From: ZC4RG20 sp036381515
Lineage (GTDB): Bacteria > Pseudomonadota > Gammaproteobacteria > Steroidobacterales > Rariloculaceae
DNA length: 17,253 nt
NCBI GenBank assembly: GCA_036381515.1
Contig: DASVCR010000094.1
Location: 1 to 17,253, forward strand
Direction of reading: 5' to 3'
Shown: piece by piece, positions 1 to 6,303 of the stretch
Layout: each line of letters starts with the position of its first letter
How positions within the stretch are numbered: the first letter of the stretch is position 1
Program-made: the position numbers and the translations under genes
The notes under the pieces: generated by a model
The model's input: the letters and a program-made list of their open reading frames with translations, nothing else
The model's database searches: none
What the model was told of the DNA's origin: nothing

Positions 1-396
1 GTGGCGACCTTCGCGCTCACCGCGTGCGGCGACTCGCCGCGGGCGGCCGAATACGAGGAAGCGGCCATTGCGGCCGGCGAGCAATGGCTCGCGCATCTCG
101 ACGTGGGCTCCTACGCTGCGAGCTGGGATAATGCCGCAACGTTGTTCAAAGCCGGGATCACGCGCGACCAGTGGATCGCCTCGATCGAGAACCTCCACAC
201 GCAACTCGGCGTCCCGCAGGGCCGGGAGCTGATCGCAGCGAAGCACACGACGTCGCTGCCGAACGCACCCCCCGGGGATTATGTGGTGATTCAGTATCGC
301 GTCGGCCTTGCCCAAGGCAGCGCAGTCGAAACGCTGACGATGAGGTTCGACGCCGACGTCTGGAAGGCCTCCGGCTACTTCATCCGTCCGGAGTAG
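1..396 (+). CDS. DUF4019-family lipoprotein, 5' end probably missing
   Basis: The 131 visible residues match the DUF4019 pattern: a W-x-x-x-LD-x-G-x-Y-x-x-SW opening (residues 28-42), a QW-x-x-x-x-x-x-LH segment near 57-66, a LPNAPPGDYVVIQY strand near 86-99 and an ending VWKASGYFI. DUF4019 proteins are small secreted or periplasmic proteins of unknown function. The run LTAC at residues 6-9 looks like a lipobox, so Cys9 would be the lipidated residue. Only eight residues precede it, too few for a signal peptide, so the true start most likely lies left of the window and the GTG at base 1 is internal. The stop is four bases before the next gene's ATG, so the two are probably co-transcribed. Family assignment is firm; function is unknown. 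Confidence 0.8.
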   Translation: MATFALTACGDSPRAAEYEEAAIAAGEQWLAHLDVGSYAASWDNAATLFKAGITRDQWIASIENLHTQLGVPQGRELIAAKHTTSLPNAPPGDYVVIQYRVGLAQGSAVETLTMRFDADVWKASGYFIRPE

Positions 397-400
397 CGGC

Positions 401-667
401 ATGAACGACAAGGACGATCGCCACTGGTTCGCCGCGAAGCGGTACGGCTTCGGGTGGAGCTACCCGGTTACATGGCAGGGTTGGCTCGTCGTCGCGGTCT
501 ACTTCGTGTTGCTCGTCGGCGGCATCGCATTCCTTCGTGCTCGGCCGGGCGTCTTTCCCGTCGGGGCGTGGGTCGCGATCGTCACGTTCGCACTGACTGT
601 GATCGTCATCGCGAAGGGAGAGCGTCCGCTGAAGTGGCGCTGGGGGCGCGGCGAGACGCGCCGCTAG
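401..667 (+). CDS. Small two-helix membrane protein, unknown function
   Basis: This 88-residue protein has two clear hydrophobic segments, about residues 27-45 (WLVVAVYFVLLVGGIAF) and 53-70 (VGAWVAIVTFALTVIVIA). A basic, tryptophan-containing tail follows (PLKWRWGRGETRR), suggesting a cytoplasmic C-terminus. GGAG nine bases before the ATG is an acceptable ribosome binding site. It starts four bases after the DUF4019 stop, so translation is probably coupled. I do not recognise a named family. It may be an inner-membrane partner of the upstream lipoprotein, but that rests only on adjacency. Confidence 0.7.
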   Translation: MNDKDDRHWFAAKRYGFGWSYPVTWQGWLVVAVYFVLLVGGIAFLRARPGVFPVGAWVAIVTFALTVIVIAKGERPLKWRWGRGETRR

Positions 668-746
668 CGGCAGCCATCACACCGCAGCGCGTCCGCCCTC
701 GACGCGCGTCGGCAACGACAGCCACAAACGGCTCGTCGTGACGACA

Positions 747-799
747 CCTCCGCGGAGGCGTTTCTTAAACGAGAATCATTCCGTAAACGCCTCCGCGGA
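747..799. terminator. Strong inverted repeat between convergent genes, possible bidirectional terminator
   Basis: Two perfect 15-base arms, TCCGCGGAGGCGTTT (749-763) and AAACGCCTCCGCGGA (785-799), flank a 21-base AT-richer loop. The left arm overlaps a separate perfect 12-base palindrome, CCTCCGCGGAGG (747-758). The element lies between the rightward membrane-protein gene and the leftward rtcB, where a shared terminator would be expected. There is no proper U-run after either arm, although each arm's inner end carries TTT/AAA. The long loop is unusual for an intrinsic terminator, so a protein-binding dyad is an alternative. The rest of 668-858 shows no gene. Confidence 0.5.
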
Positions 800-858
800 A
801 GCGCGACGCGCCCGCACACGGCGCGTCCGAGGCGCGCTCCCGCGCGTCGGCAGTCCGC

Positions 859-2289
859 CTACCCTTTGATGCACACGATCGGCTCGAGTCGCGCGACCTT
901 CCGCGACAGCCCCGCGCGATCCGCGGCGTCGACGACTGCGTGGATGTCCTTGTAGGCCCCCGGCGCCTCCTCGGCGACGCCCTGCATCGAAGGGCTCTTC
1001 ACGATGATCCCGCGCGCGGCGAGACTGTCGACGACCTGCCGACCGCTCCACGACCGCTTCGCCTGATGCCGGCTCAGCGCTCTACCCGCGCCGTGGCACG
1101 ACGAGCTGAACGACAAGTGCTCCGCCTCCGCGGTCCCGCAGAGCACGAACGAGCCCGTCCCCATCGACCCGCCGACGAGCACCGGCTGGCCGACGTCGGC
1201 GAGCGCCGGCGGCAGATCCTTGTGCCCGGGACCGAGCGCGCGGGTCGCGCCCTTGCGGTGCACGAACACGAGCTTTTCCTCGCCGTTGACCGTATGACGC
1301 TCGGGCTTGCACGTGTTGTGCGAGACGTCGTACAGCATCGTGAGCCTCGCCGACGGCAGCACGCGCGCAAACGCCTGCCGCGTCAGGTGCGACACGATCT
1401 GCCGGTTCGCGAGCGCGCAGTTCGTCGCCGCGGCCATCGCACCGAGATAGGCTTCGCCGATCGACGAGCGGATCGGCGCGCAGGCGAGCTCGCGGTCGGG
1501 TAAGCGAATCCCATGGGCCGCGGCGGCGGCCGCCATCTCACGCAGGTACTCGGTGCCGATCTGGTGGCCGAGACCGCGGGAGCCGCAATGGATCGTCGCG
1601 AGGATCGCTCCCTCGGTAAGCCCGAAGGCGGCCGCGATGTCGTCGTCGAAGATCTCGGCGACGTGCTGGATCTCGAGGTAGTGATTGCCGGAGCCGAGCG
1701 TGCCCATCTGGTCGCGCTGACGCGCGCGCGCGCGCTCCGACACGTACTCCGGAGCCGCGCCCGCCATTCGGCCGCGTTCCTCGATGCGCTCGAGGTCCTC
1801 CGGCTCGCCGTAGCCCTGCTCGACGGCCCACTGCGCGCCGCCTTTGAGCATCGCGTCCATCTCCGCGTCGTCGAGCCGAATCCGCCCGGTGCTGCCGACG
1901 CCGGCGGGGATATCGCGGAAGAGCTGATCCGCGAGCGCCTTTTTCTTCGGCTCGACATCGTCCAGCGTGAGCCCGGTGTGCAGTGTCCGGACGCCGCACG
2001 AAATATCGAAGCCGACGCCGCCGGCCGAGACGACGCCGCCTTCTTCCGGATCGAATGCGGCGACTCCGCCGATCGGAAAGCCGTAACCCCAGTGCGCATC
2101 CGGCAGCGCGTAGGACGCCCGGACGATGCCCGGCAACGTCGCGACGTTGCACACCTGCTCGTGGACCTTATCGTCCATCTCGCGGACGAGCGCCTCGTCG
2201 GCGTAGATGATGCCCGGCACGCGCATCTCGCCGAACGGCGCGATGCGCCAGCAGTGCTCGGACACGCGCTCGAGCCGATTCAAGTCCAC
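859..2289 (-). CDS. rtcB: RNA-splicing ligase RtcB (3'-phosphate/5'-OH RNA ligase)
   Basis: RtcB joins RNA 2',3'-cyclic phosphate or 3'-phosphate ends to 5'-OH ends using GTP and Mn2+, in tRNA splicing or RNA repair. The 476-residue protein has the full set of family motifs: GGVGFDISCGVR with Asp95 and the metal-binding Cys98, GSGNHYLE with Asn202 and His203, IHCGSRGLGHQ with His234, DVSHN with His324, HRKGATRALGPGHKDLP (344-360), GSMGTGSFVLCG, and CHGAGRALSR with the guanylylated His399. Lys475 is next to last, as expected. The length matches the archaeal and eukaryotic type (about 480) rather than the shorter E. coli form (about 408). No intein is present. The start is GTG, preceded by GGGGGA about six bases upstream. 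Archease ends 12 bases upstream, so the two form an operon. Confidence 0.97.
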   Translation of the reverse strand: MDLNRLERVSEHCWRIAPFGEMRVPGIIYADEALVREMDDKVHEQVCNVATLPGIVRASYALPDAHWGYGFPIGGVAAFDPEEGGVVSAGGVGFDISCGVRTLHTGLTLDDVEPKKKALADQLFRDIPAGVGSTGRIRLDDAEMDAMLKGGAQWAVEQGYGEPEDLERIEERGRMAGAAPEYVSERARARQRDQMGTLGSGNHYLEIQHVAEIFDDDIAAAFGLTEGAILATIHCGSRGLGHQIGTEYLREMAAAAAAHGIRLPDRELACAPIRSSIGEAYLGAMAAATNCALANRQIVSHLTRQAFARVLPSARLTMLYDVSHNTCKPERHTVNGEEKLVFVHRKGATRALGPGHKDLPPALADVGQPVLVGGSMGTGSFVLCGTAEAEHLSFSSSCHGAGRALSRHQAKRSWSGRQVVDSLAARGIIVKSPSMQGVAEEAPGAYKDIHAVVDAADRAGLSRKVARLEPIVCIKG

Positions 2290-2301
2290 GTCGGATCCCC
2301 C

Positions 2302-2724
2302 TCAGACGTCGACGACGCATTGAGCGAGCCACGTGCCTTCGGGCGACTCCGCGACCCGCAGGCACGTGAACGTTGCGCCCTTCACCTCGACGCCCGGCGA
2401 ATGCCTTGCGACGTCCACGCGCTCGCCGTGCGCTACGGCATAGAGCCGATCGCCGTCGATCTGCACGTGGTATTCGCCAAAGAGCATGCCGCGGGTAGAC
2501 ATCTCGTACACGACGGCATTCAGGAAGTCGACGAGCAGCAGCTCCAGATCCGGAGCTTCGCAACGGATCTCGGCAGAGTCCTCCGCCGCGATGTCTTTCG
2601 GGTCCGTGATCGCGGCCGTCAAGGCAAGGGCCGCCTGCTCGAAGGCTTCGGCGGGCGAGGCCCCGAAGCCGCGCACGCCGACGTCCGCTCCGTGCGGAAA
2701 GTGCTCGTATCGAGCGTCGCTCAT
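2302..2724 (-). CDS. Archease, RtcB-activating protein
   Basis: Archease promotes guanylylation and multiple turnover of RtcB and broadens its NTP use. The 140-residue length is typical. Family marks are the N-terminal HFPHGADVGVRGFG segment (residues 8-21, with the conserved Asp14), the central LLLVDFLNAVVYEM helix, the KGATF strand near residue 114 and a terminal CVVDV whose Asp139 matches the conserved metal-binding aspartate. It lies 12 bases upstream of rtcB and 69 bases downstream of hsp20, all on the minus strand. No strong Shine-Dalgarno precedes the ATG, which fits translation within a polycistronic message. The assignment is firm from both sequence and context. Confidence 0.94.
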   Translation of the reverse strand: MSDARYEHFPHGADVGVRGFGASPAEAFEQAALALTAAITDPKDIAAEDSAEIRCEAPDLELLLVDFLNAVVYEMSTRGMLFGEYHVQIDGDRLYAVAHGERVDVARHSPGVEVKGATFTCLRVAESPEGTWLAQCVVDV

Positions 2725-2793
2725 CGGAAGCGGACGCCGCTCACCGGCGACGGGGCTCGCGCGCTCGAAGCCCTCGAGCTTCGTCGACCCGGA

Positions 2794-3315
2794 TCAGGCG
2801 GCCTTGACCTCGATGCGCTTCGCCTGATCCTGTGCCTGCTTCGTCTTCGGCAGGTCGATCGTCAGCACGCCTTTACGGTACGTCGCGGCGATCTTGTCCG
2901 GGTCGACGTCGGCGGGCAGCTCTACGCTGCGCCGGAAGTATCCGTACGCGCGCTCGCGCCTGTGCACGTCCTTGTCCTTGGTTTCCTTCTCCTCCTTTTT
3001 CTCGCCTTTGATCGTCAACGTATGATTCCGCAGCGTGACCTCGACATCCTTCTCGTCCATGCCCGGCAGCTCGACGTTGAGGTGGAAGGCCTCATCGTCC
3101 TCGGTCATGTCGAGCTGCGGGACGATCTCGCTGCGGCTCATCGGCTCGAACGTCATCGAGGGCCATCGGCCGCTCCAAAGCTCCTCGAACACGCGATCGA
3201 TGTCTCGATGCAGCATCTCGATCTCACGACGCAGGCTGCCGAAAGGTCCCTCGTCGCGTCTCCACGGGATCAGACCGCCGCTCCGACGCCAGGGGATGAT
3301 GTCTCCTCGTGCCAT
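2794..3315 (-). CDS. Hsp20/alpha-crystallin small heat-shock protein
   Basis: This is an ATP-independent holdase that binds unfolding cytoplasmic proteins. The 173-residue product has an N-terminal arm with a repeated IPWRR motif (residues 7-11 and 16-20). The alpha-crystallin domain runs from about 66 to 158 and includes NVELPGMDEKDVEV, LTIKGEKKEE and the family signature A-x-x-x-KGVL-T-I-DLPK near its end. A short tail carries IEV, an I-x-I/V assembly motif. The reading frame is open for 31 more codons upstream, but the ATG at 3315 is chosen because AGGAGGT sits at 3326-3320, five bases before it, and homologues start with a short MARGD-like sequence. It is the first gene of the probable hsp20-archease-rtcB unit. 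Confidence 0.95.
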   Translation of the reverse strand: MARGDIIPWRRSGGLIPWRRDEGPFGSLRREIEMLHRDIDRVFEELWSGRWPSMTFEPMSRSEIVPQLDMTEDDEAFHLNVELPGMDEKDVEVTLRNHTLTIKGEKKEEKETKDKDVHRRERAYGYFRRSVELPADVDPDKIAATYRKGVLTIDLPKTKQAQDQAKRIEVKAA

Positions 3316-3331
3316 GGCTACCTCCTTTTGG

Positions 3332-3358
3332 TCGGTGTGTCCTTGGATCGGTGTGTCC
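3332..3358 (-). repeat. Tandem 11-bp direct repeat in the hsp20 leader
   Basis: TCGGTGTGTCC occurs at 3332-3342 and again at 3348-3358, one and a half turns of DNA apart (16 bases). It lies immediately upstream of the hsp20 Shine-Dalgarno, inside the predicted 5' untranslated leader. It could be an operator or an RNA element; no family of regulator is identified. Confidence 0.4.
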
Positions 3359-3366
3359 GCCGAGAA

Positions 3367-3389
3367 GAGCCGTGCATGAAGCACGGCTC
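3367..3389 (-). other. Perfect 9-bp stem-loop in the hsp20 leader
   Basis: GAGCCGTGC (3367-3375) and GCACGGCTC (3381-3389) pair perfectly around a five-base loop. The hairpin is about 52 bases upstream of the hsp20 ATG. It has no U-run after it in the leftward direction, so it is a poor terminator. A role as an mRNA-stabilising 5' hairpin or part of a structured heat-shock leader is inference. It does not cover the Shine-Dalgarno, so it is not by itself a classic RNA thermometer. Confidence 0.4.
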
Positions 3390-3429
3390 GAAATCCCGTC
3401 CCATGCAATAACCAAGCTAGCGCGGCGCT

Positions 3430-3456
3430 TTTAGGGGTTCGATACGAACTTTCACC
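3430..3456 (-). promoter_or_regulatory. Sigma-32-like heat-shock promoter upstream of hsp20
   Basis: Reading leftward, GGTGAAA (3456-3450) resembles the sigma-32 -35 box (CTTGAAA), and CCCCTAAA (3437-3430) resembles the -10 box (CCCCATnT). They are separated by 12 bases, within the usual 11-15. The inferred start near 3423 gives a leader of roughly 108 bases. A small palindrome, GTTCG-ATA-CGAAC, fills the spacer and could bind a regulator. The position fits the Hsp20 assignment; the match is by eye. Confidence 0.45.
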
Positions 3457-3463
3457 TACGCGA
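3436..3463. repeat. 28-bp motif, copy 1, upstream of hsp20
   Basis: This segment matches 6045-6072 at 23 of 28 positions in the same orientation. The core is GATACGA followed by a CACCTA-GCGA block. Weaker similarity extends to the left, with CGCTT shared. It overlaps the predicted hsp20 promoter. The other copy sits upstream of the histidine kinase gene, which is also leftward. Confidence 0.6.
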
Positions 3464-3509
3464 GACGATCGTGAATCGATGACGGCGAACTGAAGTCAAG
3501 GAGCTTCGC

Positions 3510-5996
3510 CTAGCGCTCGCCGACGCCAGGTGCCGGCAGGACGACATGGAAGGTCGTGCCCTCGCCGACGTCGCTCTCGACCCAGATCCTCCCCCCGTGT
3601 GCCTCCGCGAGGCCACGGGAGATGGCGAGCCCGAGGCCCGCTCCCTCGCGCGCACCTTGGCTCGCCTGCCAGAACGGATCGAAGAGATGCGGCAGCTGCG
3701 CCTCGGGGATGCCGGGACCGGTGTCCGAGATCGAGAACCGCACCTCCCCCTCCGCCGGCTCGGCCCGAACGGTGATCGTGCCCCCGGTCGGCGTGAACTT
3801 GAGGGCGTTGCCGATCAGGTTGGAGAAGATCTGGAGGATCCGGTCCCGGTCGACCTCGATCGCCGGCAGCGTGCCCGGGATCTGCGTCCTGAGTTGAATC
3901 CTTTTGTCGGCTGCGAGCGCGCGATGGAGCTCGACGGTCTCGCGAAGGAGCGACGCCGTTTCCTCGCGGCGCTTCTCGACCGTCAGCTGGCGGGCCTCCA
4001 TCCGGGCCACGTCCAACAGGTCCTGAATCAGACGGTTCGCCCGCTCCACGGACCTTTGGATGATCGCGAGCTGCTCGCGCTCGACGCTTTGCACCACGGG
4101 GACCGTCTCCTCGAGGAAGCCCGTGCTCACCGAGATCGCGTTCAACGGATTGCGGAGATCGTGCGCCACCACGCGGAGCACTTCGTCCCGGACACGGGTG
4201 GCCTGCTGCGATTTCTCATAGAGGCGCGCGTTGTCTACGGCGAGCGCCGCCCGACGGACCAGCTCCTGCGCGAGGGCGAGGTCGTCGGGGCCGTAGCGTC
4301 CCCTGACCACCGAGAAGAGACCGACGGCCCCGAAGGTTCGCCCGCGGGCCACGAGCGGCACGATCATCGCGGAACGCGGCCCGAACCGGCGAAGCGCCTG
4401 GAAGTGCTCCTCGTTGGAAGCGGCGGCACGGAGCCAGGCCGCCGAGACGTCGGGAACGAGCTCCGACTGGCCGGTTCGAATCGCGGCCTCCATCCCCACG
4501 GGCCGGCGCGCATCGGGCGCGTAGTGCTCGAGCGACTGGAGGGTTCCCTCCGCCGAATCGCGGTGGGCCTGTGCGACTCGCCGCAACCCCGAGTCGTCGC
4601 GGACGTCCACGATGCAGAGGTCCGCGAGGCGCGACGCCGCGAGCCGCGCCAGCCCCTGCAGCGTGGTCTCGTGCTCGAGCGTGGAGCCGAATGCCTGGCT
4701 CGCCTCGGCGAGGAACTGAAGCTCTTCCTCCCTTCGCCTCCGCTCGCGGATGTCGCGGGCAATCGTCGAGAGGAACGAGACCTCCCCGTTCGGACCGTCG
4801 TGCGACAGAATGACCTGAGAAACCGCGATCTCGCTCCCGTCTCGATGCAGGAACGCGGTCTCGCCGCTCCAGCTCCGTTCGCGAATCGCGGTCGGGATCG
4901 CGTCACGGAGGATGCGACCGAGAGCCCATTCCGGGTAAACGGTCGCGACATCGAGCTGGGCGGGGTCCTCGTCCGGCCCGATTCCGAGCATTCTCCGCCC
5001 GGCGCCGTTGAGGTACAGGACGCGTCCCTCGGGATCGGCGGTGGCGACGAGATCGGGCGTACCCTCCAGGATGGCAGTCAGCCGCCGCTCCTGCTGCTCG
5101 GCGCGCTTGCGCTCGGTGATGTCCTCGTGCAGGACCATCGTGCCCCGCACCTGCCCCTGCTCGTCACGGAGAGCAGCAGTCGAAAGCTCCACGTCCACCC
5201 GCGATCCATCCTTCCTTCGTCGATACGTTGCCAAGCCTGTGATCGTCTCGCCTCGCATCGCCGCCTCGCGTATGCGACGGTGCTCGTCCTCCATCTCCTC
5301 GGGGACGACGGGCATTTGACGACCGACCGCCTCCGCCTCGGTCCAGCCGAAGATGCGCTCCGCCGCCGGGTTCCACATCTCTACCCTCCCCGCAGGGTCG
5401 AGGGCGGTCACGGCCAGAGGCGAGGCCCGGATCACCGCCTCCCGCGCCTCGTGACAACGCTCGGCCTCGGCACGCGCCGCCTCTTCGCGGGCGAGGTCGA
5501 TCGCGGCGTCCTGAGCCTCTCTCCGCTGCGTCGTCTCTCGTTGCACGCTGGCCCAGTGCGTGAGGCGGCCCCGGCCGTTCACGATGGGCACGATGCTGAT
5601 TTCCACCCAGAAGGGGCTCCCGTCCTTCCGATAGTTGAGGAGCTCCTCGCGGACGGGCTCGCGCCTCTCGAGCCCCGCGCGGATCCTGGCCGTCGCATCG
5701 CGGTCCGTCTCTTGGCCCTGCAGCATGCGAGGGCTCCGGCCGATCGCCTCCTCCGGCAGGTAGCCTGTCGTGCGCGTAAACGCGGGGTTTACGTACTGGA
5801 TCCGGGGGCCGGGCTCATCGAGCGGCTCCGGCTCCGTGATGATGACCACGTCGTTGACGCTGGCCATCACCGCCTCCAGCAGTCGGAGGCGCGCTTCCAT
5901 CTCGTGTGGTTCGGTGAGAGAGGTAGGGACTGACATCACGAAAAGTTGCAGAGCGGGACCGAGCCTTAGGCGAGCCGGCGCACGAGCGTCGCTCAT
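3510..5996 (-). CDS. Soluble sensor histidine kinase, PAS-PAS-PAS-GAF-HisKA-HATPase
   Basis: The 828-residue protein is a class I sensor kinase that autophosphorylates on histidine. PAS domains lie at about 35-150, 187-298 and 303-420, a GAF domain at 430-592 and HisKA at 603-668 with the H-box VVAHDLRNPLNAI (His612). The ATPase domain covers about 705-820 with N-box NLIGNALKF (726-734), G1 DTGPGIP (758-764), F-box FDPFW and G2 GAGLGLA (785-791). No transmembrane segment is seen, so it is cytoplasmic. The first PAS is LOV-like (LQGQETD, NYRKDGSPFW) but has Pro where the photoactive Cys would be. No response regulator is adjacent, so its partner is unknown. The start is uncertain: ATGs at 5996, 5936 and 5900 all lack a good ribosome binding site, and all keep every domain. 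Confidence 0.92.
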   Translation of the reverse strand: MSDARAPARLRLGPALQLFVMSVPTSLTEPHEMEARLRLLEAVMASVNDVVIITEPEPLDEPGPRIQYVNPAFTRTTGYLPEEAIGRSPRMLQGQETDRDATARIRAGLERREPVREELLNYRKDGSPFWVEISIVPIVNGRGRLTHWASVQRETTQRREAQDAAIDLAREEAARAEAERCHEAREAVIRASPLAVTALDPAGRVEMWNPAAERIFGWTEAEAVGRQMPVVPEEMEDEHRRIREAAMRGETITGLATYRRRKDGSRVDVELSTAALRDEQGQVRGTMVLHEDITERKRAEQQERRLTAILEGTPDLVATADPEGRVLYLNGAGRRMLGIGPDEDPAQLDVATVYPEWALGRILRDAIPTAIRERSWSGETAFLHRDGSEIAVSQVILSHDGPNGEVSFLSTIARDIRERRRREEELQFLAEASQAFGSTLEHETTLQGLARLAASRLADLCIVDVRDDSGLRRVAQAHRDSAEGTLQSLEHYAPDARRPVGMEAAIRTGQSELVPDVSAAWLRAAASNEEHFQALRRFGPRSAMIVPLVARGRTFGAVGLFSVVRGRYGPDDLALAQELVRRAALAVDNARLYEKSQQATRVRDEVLRVVAHDLRNPLNAISVSTGFLEETVPVVQSVEREQLAIIQRSVERANRLIQDLLDVARMEARQLTVEKRREETASLLRETVELHRALAADKRIQLRTQIPGTLPAIEVDRDRILQIFSNLIGNALKFTPTGGTITVRAEPAEGEVRFSISDTGPGIPEAQLPHLFDPFWQASQGAREGAGLGLAISRGLAEAHGGRIWVESDVGEGTTFHVVLPAPGVGER

Positions 5997-6044
5997 CGTG
6001 AGGTGAACGCGGGATTGAGATCACGCTAACCCGCCGCTTCGGCA

Positions 6045-6072
6045 GGTGCGATACGAGCTGCCACCTATGCGA
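6045..6072. repeat. 28-bp motif, copy 2, upstream of the histidine kinase
   Basis: It matches 3436-3463 at 23 of 28 positions and lies 49 bases upstream of the longest kinase start (109 from the ATG at 5936). As with copy 1, it lies upstream of a leftward gene and has the same orientation relative to that gene. Here the sigma-32-like -10 box is not conserved (CACCTGCC), so the shared part may be an operator rather than the promoter itself. Confidence 0.6.
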
Positions 6073-6233
6073 CGATGGCGAACGTACTGCCCGTCTCGCG
6101 TGTGCTTCCTTTCGAGCTCGGCCCGTCCCGATACCGGACACCCGGTCTCGCGCATGGGAACGCGCCTTCCCGCCGTCGTCCCTGGAAACGCAGAACACGC
6201 AACGACTTGGCCTGCTTGCCGCGCCGAAATCGC

Positions 6234-6249
6234 TTGGCACGCAACTTGC
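6234..6249 (+). promoter_or_regulatory. Sigma-54 (RpoN) -24/-12 promoter for the ADOP permease
   Basis: TTGGCACGCAACTTGC matches the RpoN consensus TGGCACG-N4-TTGC at every fixed position. GG (6236-6237) and GC (6248-6249) are separated by exactly ten bases. Transcription would start near 6261, giving a leader of about 43 bases before the ATG at 6304, which also supports that start. Sigma-54 promoters need an enhancer-binding ATPase; none is encoded in the window. Confidence 0.7.
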
Positions 6250-6303
6250 GATCGACGCCCAGCGGGACCGCGCCTCACGCGTCCCGGAAAGGCAGCGCCT
6301 GCA

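Larger units (their letters stand above)
5997..6303. other. 307-bp divergent promoter region
   Basis: This gap separates the leftward kinase gene from the rightward ADOP permease gene. It holds the second copy of the 28-bp motif near the kinase and a sigma-54 promoter near the permease. An open frame continues through it from 6046, but the permease family's N-terminus begins at 6304, and the stretch before it is not conserved-looking. I see no small gene or RNA gene in it. Confidence 0.6.

Noticed and set aside
771..781. GAGAATCATTC resembling part of a Fur box in the loop of the inverted repeat
   Set aside because: It matches only part of the 19-bp consensus and lies between two convergent gene ends, far from any start codon.
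3367..3389. GAGCCGTGC/GCACGGCTC hairpin as the end of a group II intron
   Set aside because: The arms recall intron-end sequences, but there is no domain V structure, reverse transcriptase or other intron feature nearby.
1513..3411. 632-codon open frame on the plus strand, antisense to rtcB, archease and hsp20
   Set aside because: It runs opposite three well-recognised genes, its protein has no family pattern, and long antisense frames are expected in high-GC DNA with strong third-position bias.
3316..3509. CIRCE/HrcA operator upstream of hsp20
   Set aside because: No TTAGCACTC/GAGTGCTAA pair is present in the upstream region.
3546..5933. 795-codon open frame antisense to the histidine kinase
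   Set aside because: The minus strand has every kinase motif; the plus-strand translation is Arg/Leu/Asp-rich with no domain pattern.
3510..6072. Kinase gene as a mobile unit bounded by direct repeats
   Set aside because: The copies are imperfect, differ in their distance to the gene ends, and there is no recombinase; a shared regulatory motif explains them better.
6207..6219. TTGGCCTGCTTGC as an additional sigma-54 site
   Set aside because: GG and GC are only seven bases apart, not the required ten.
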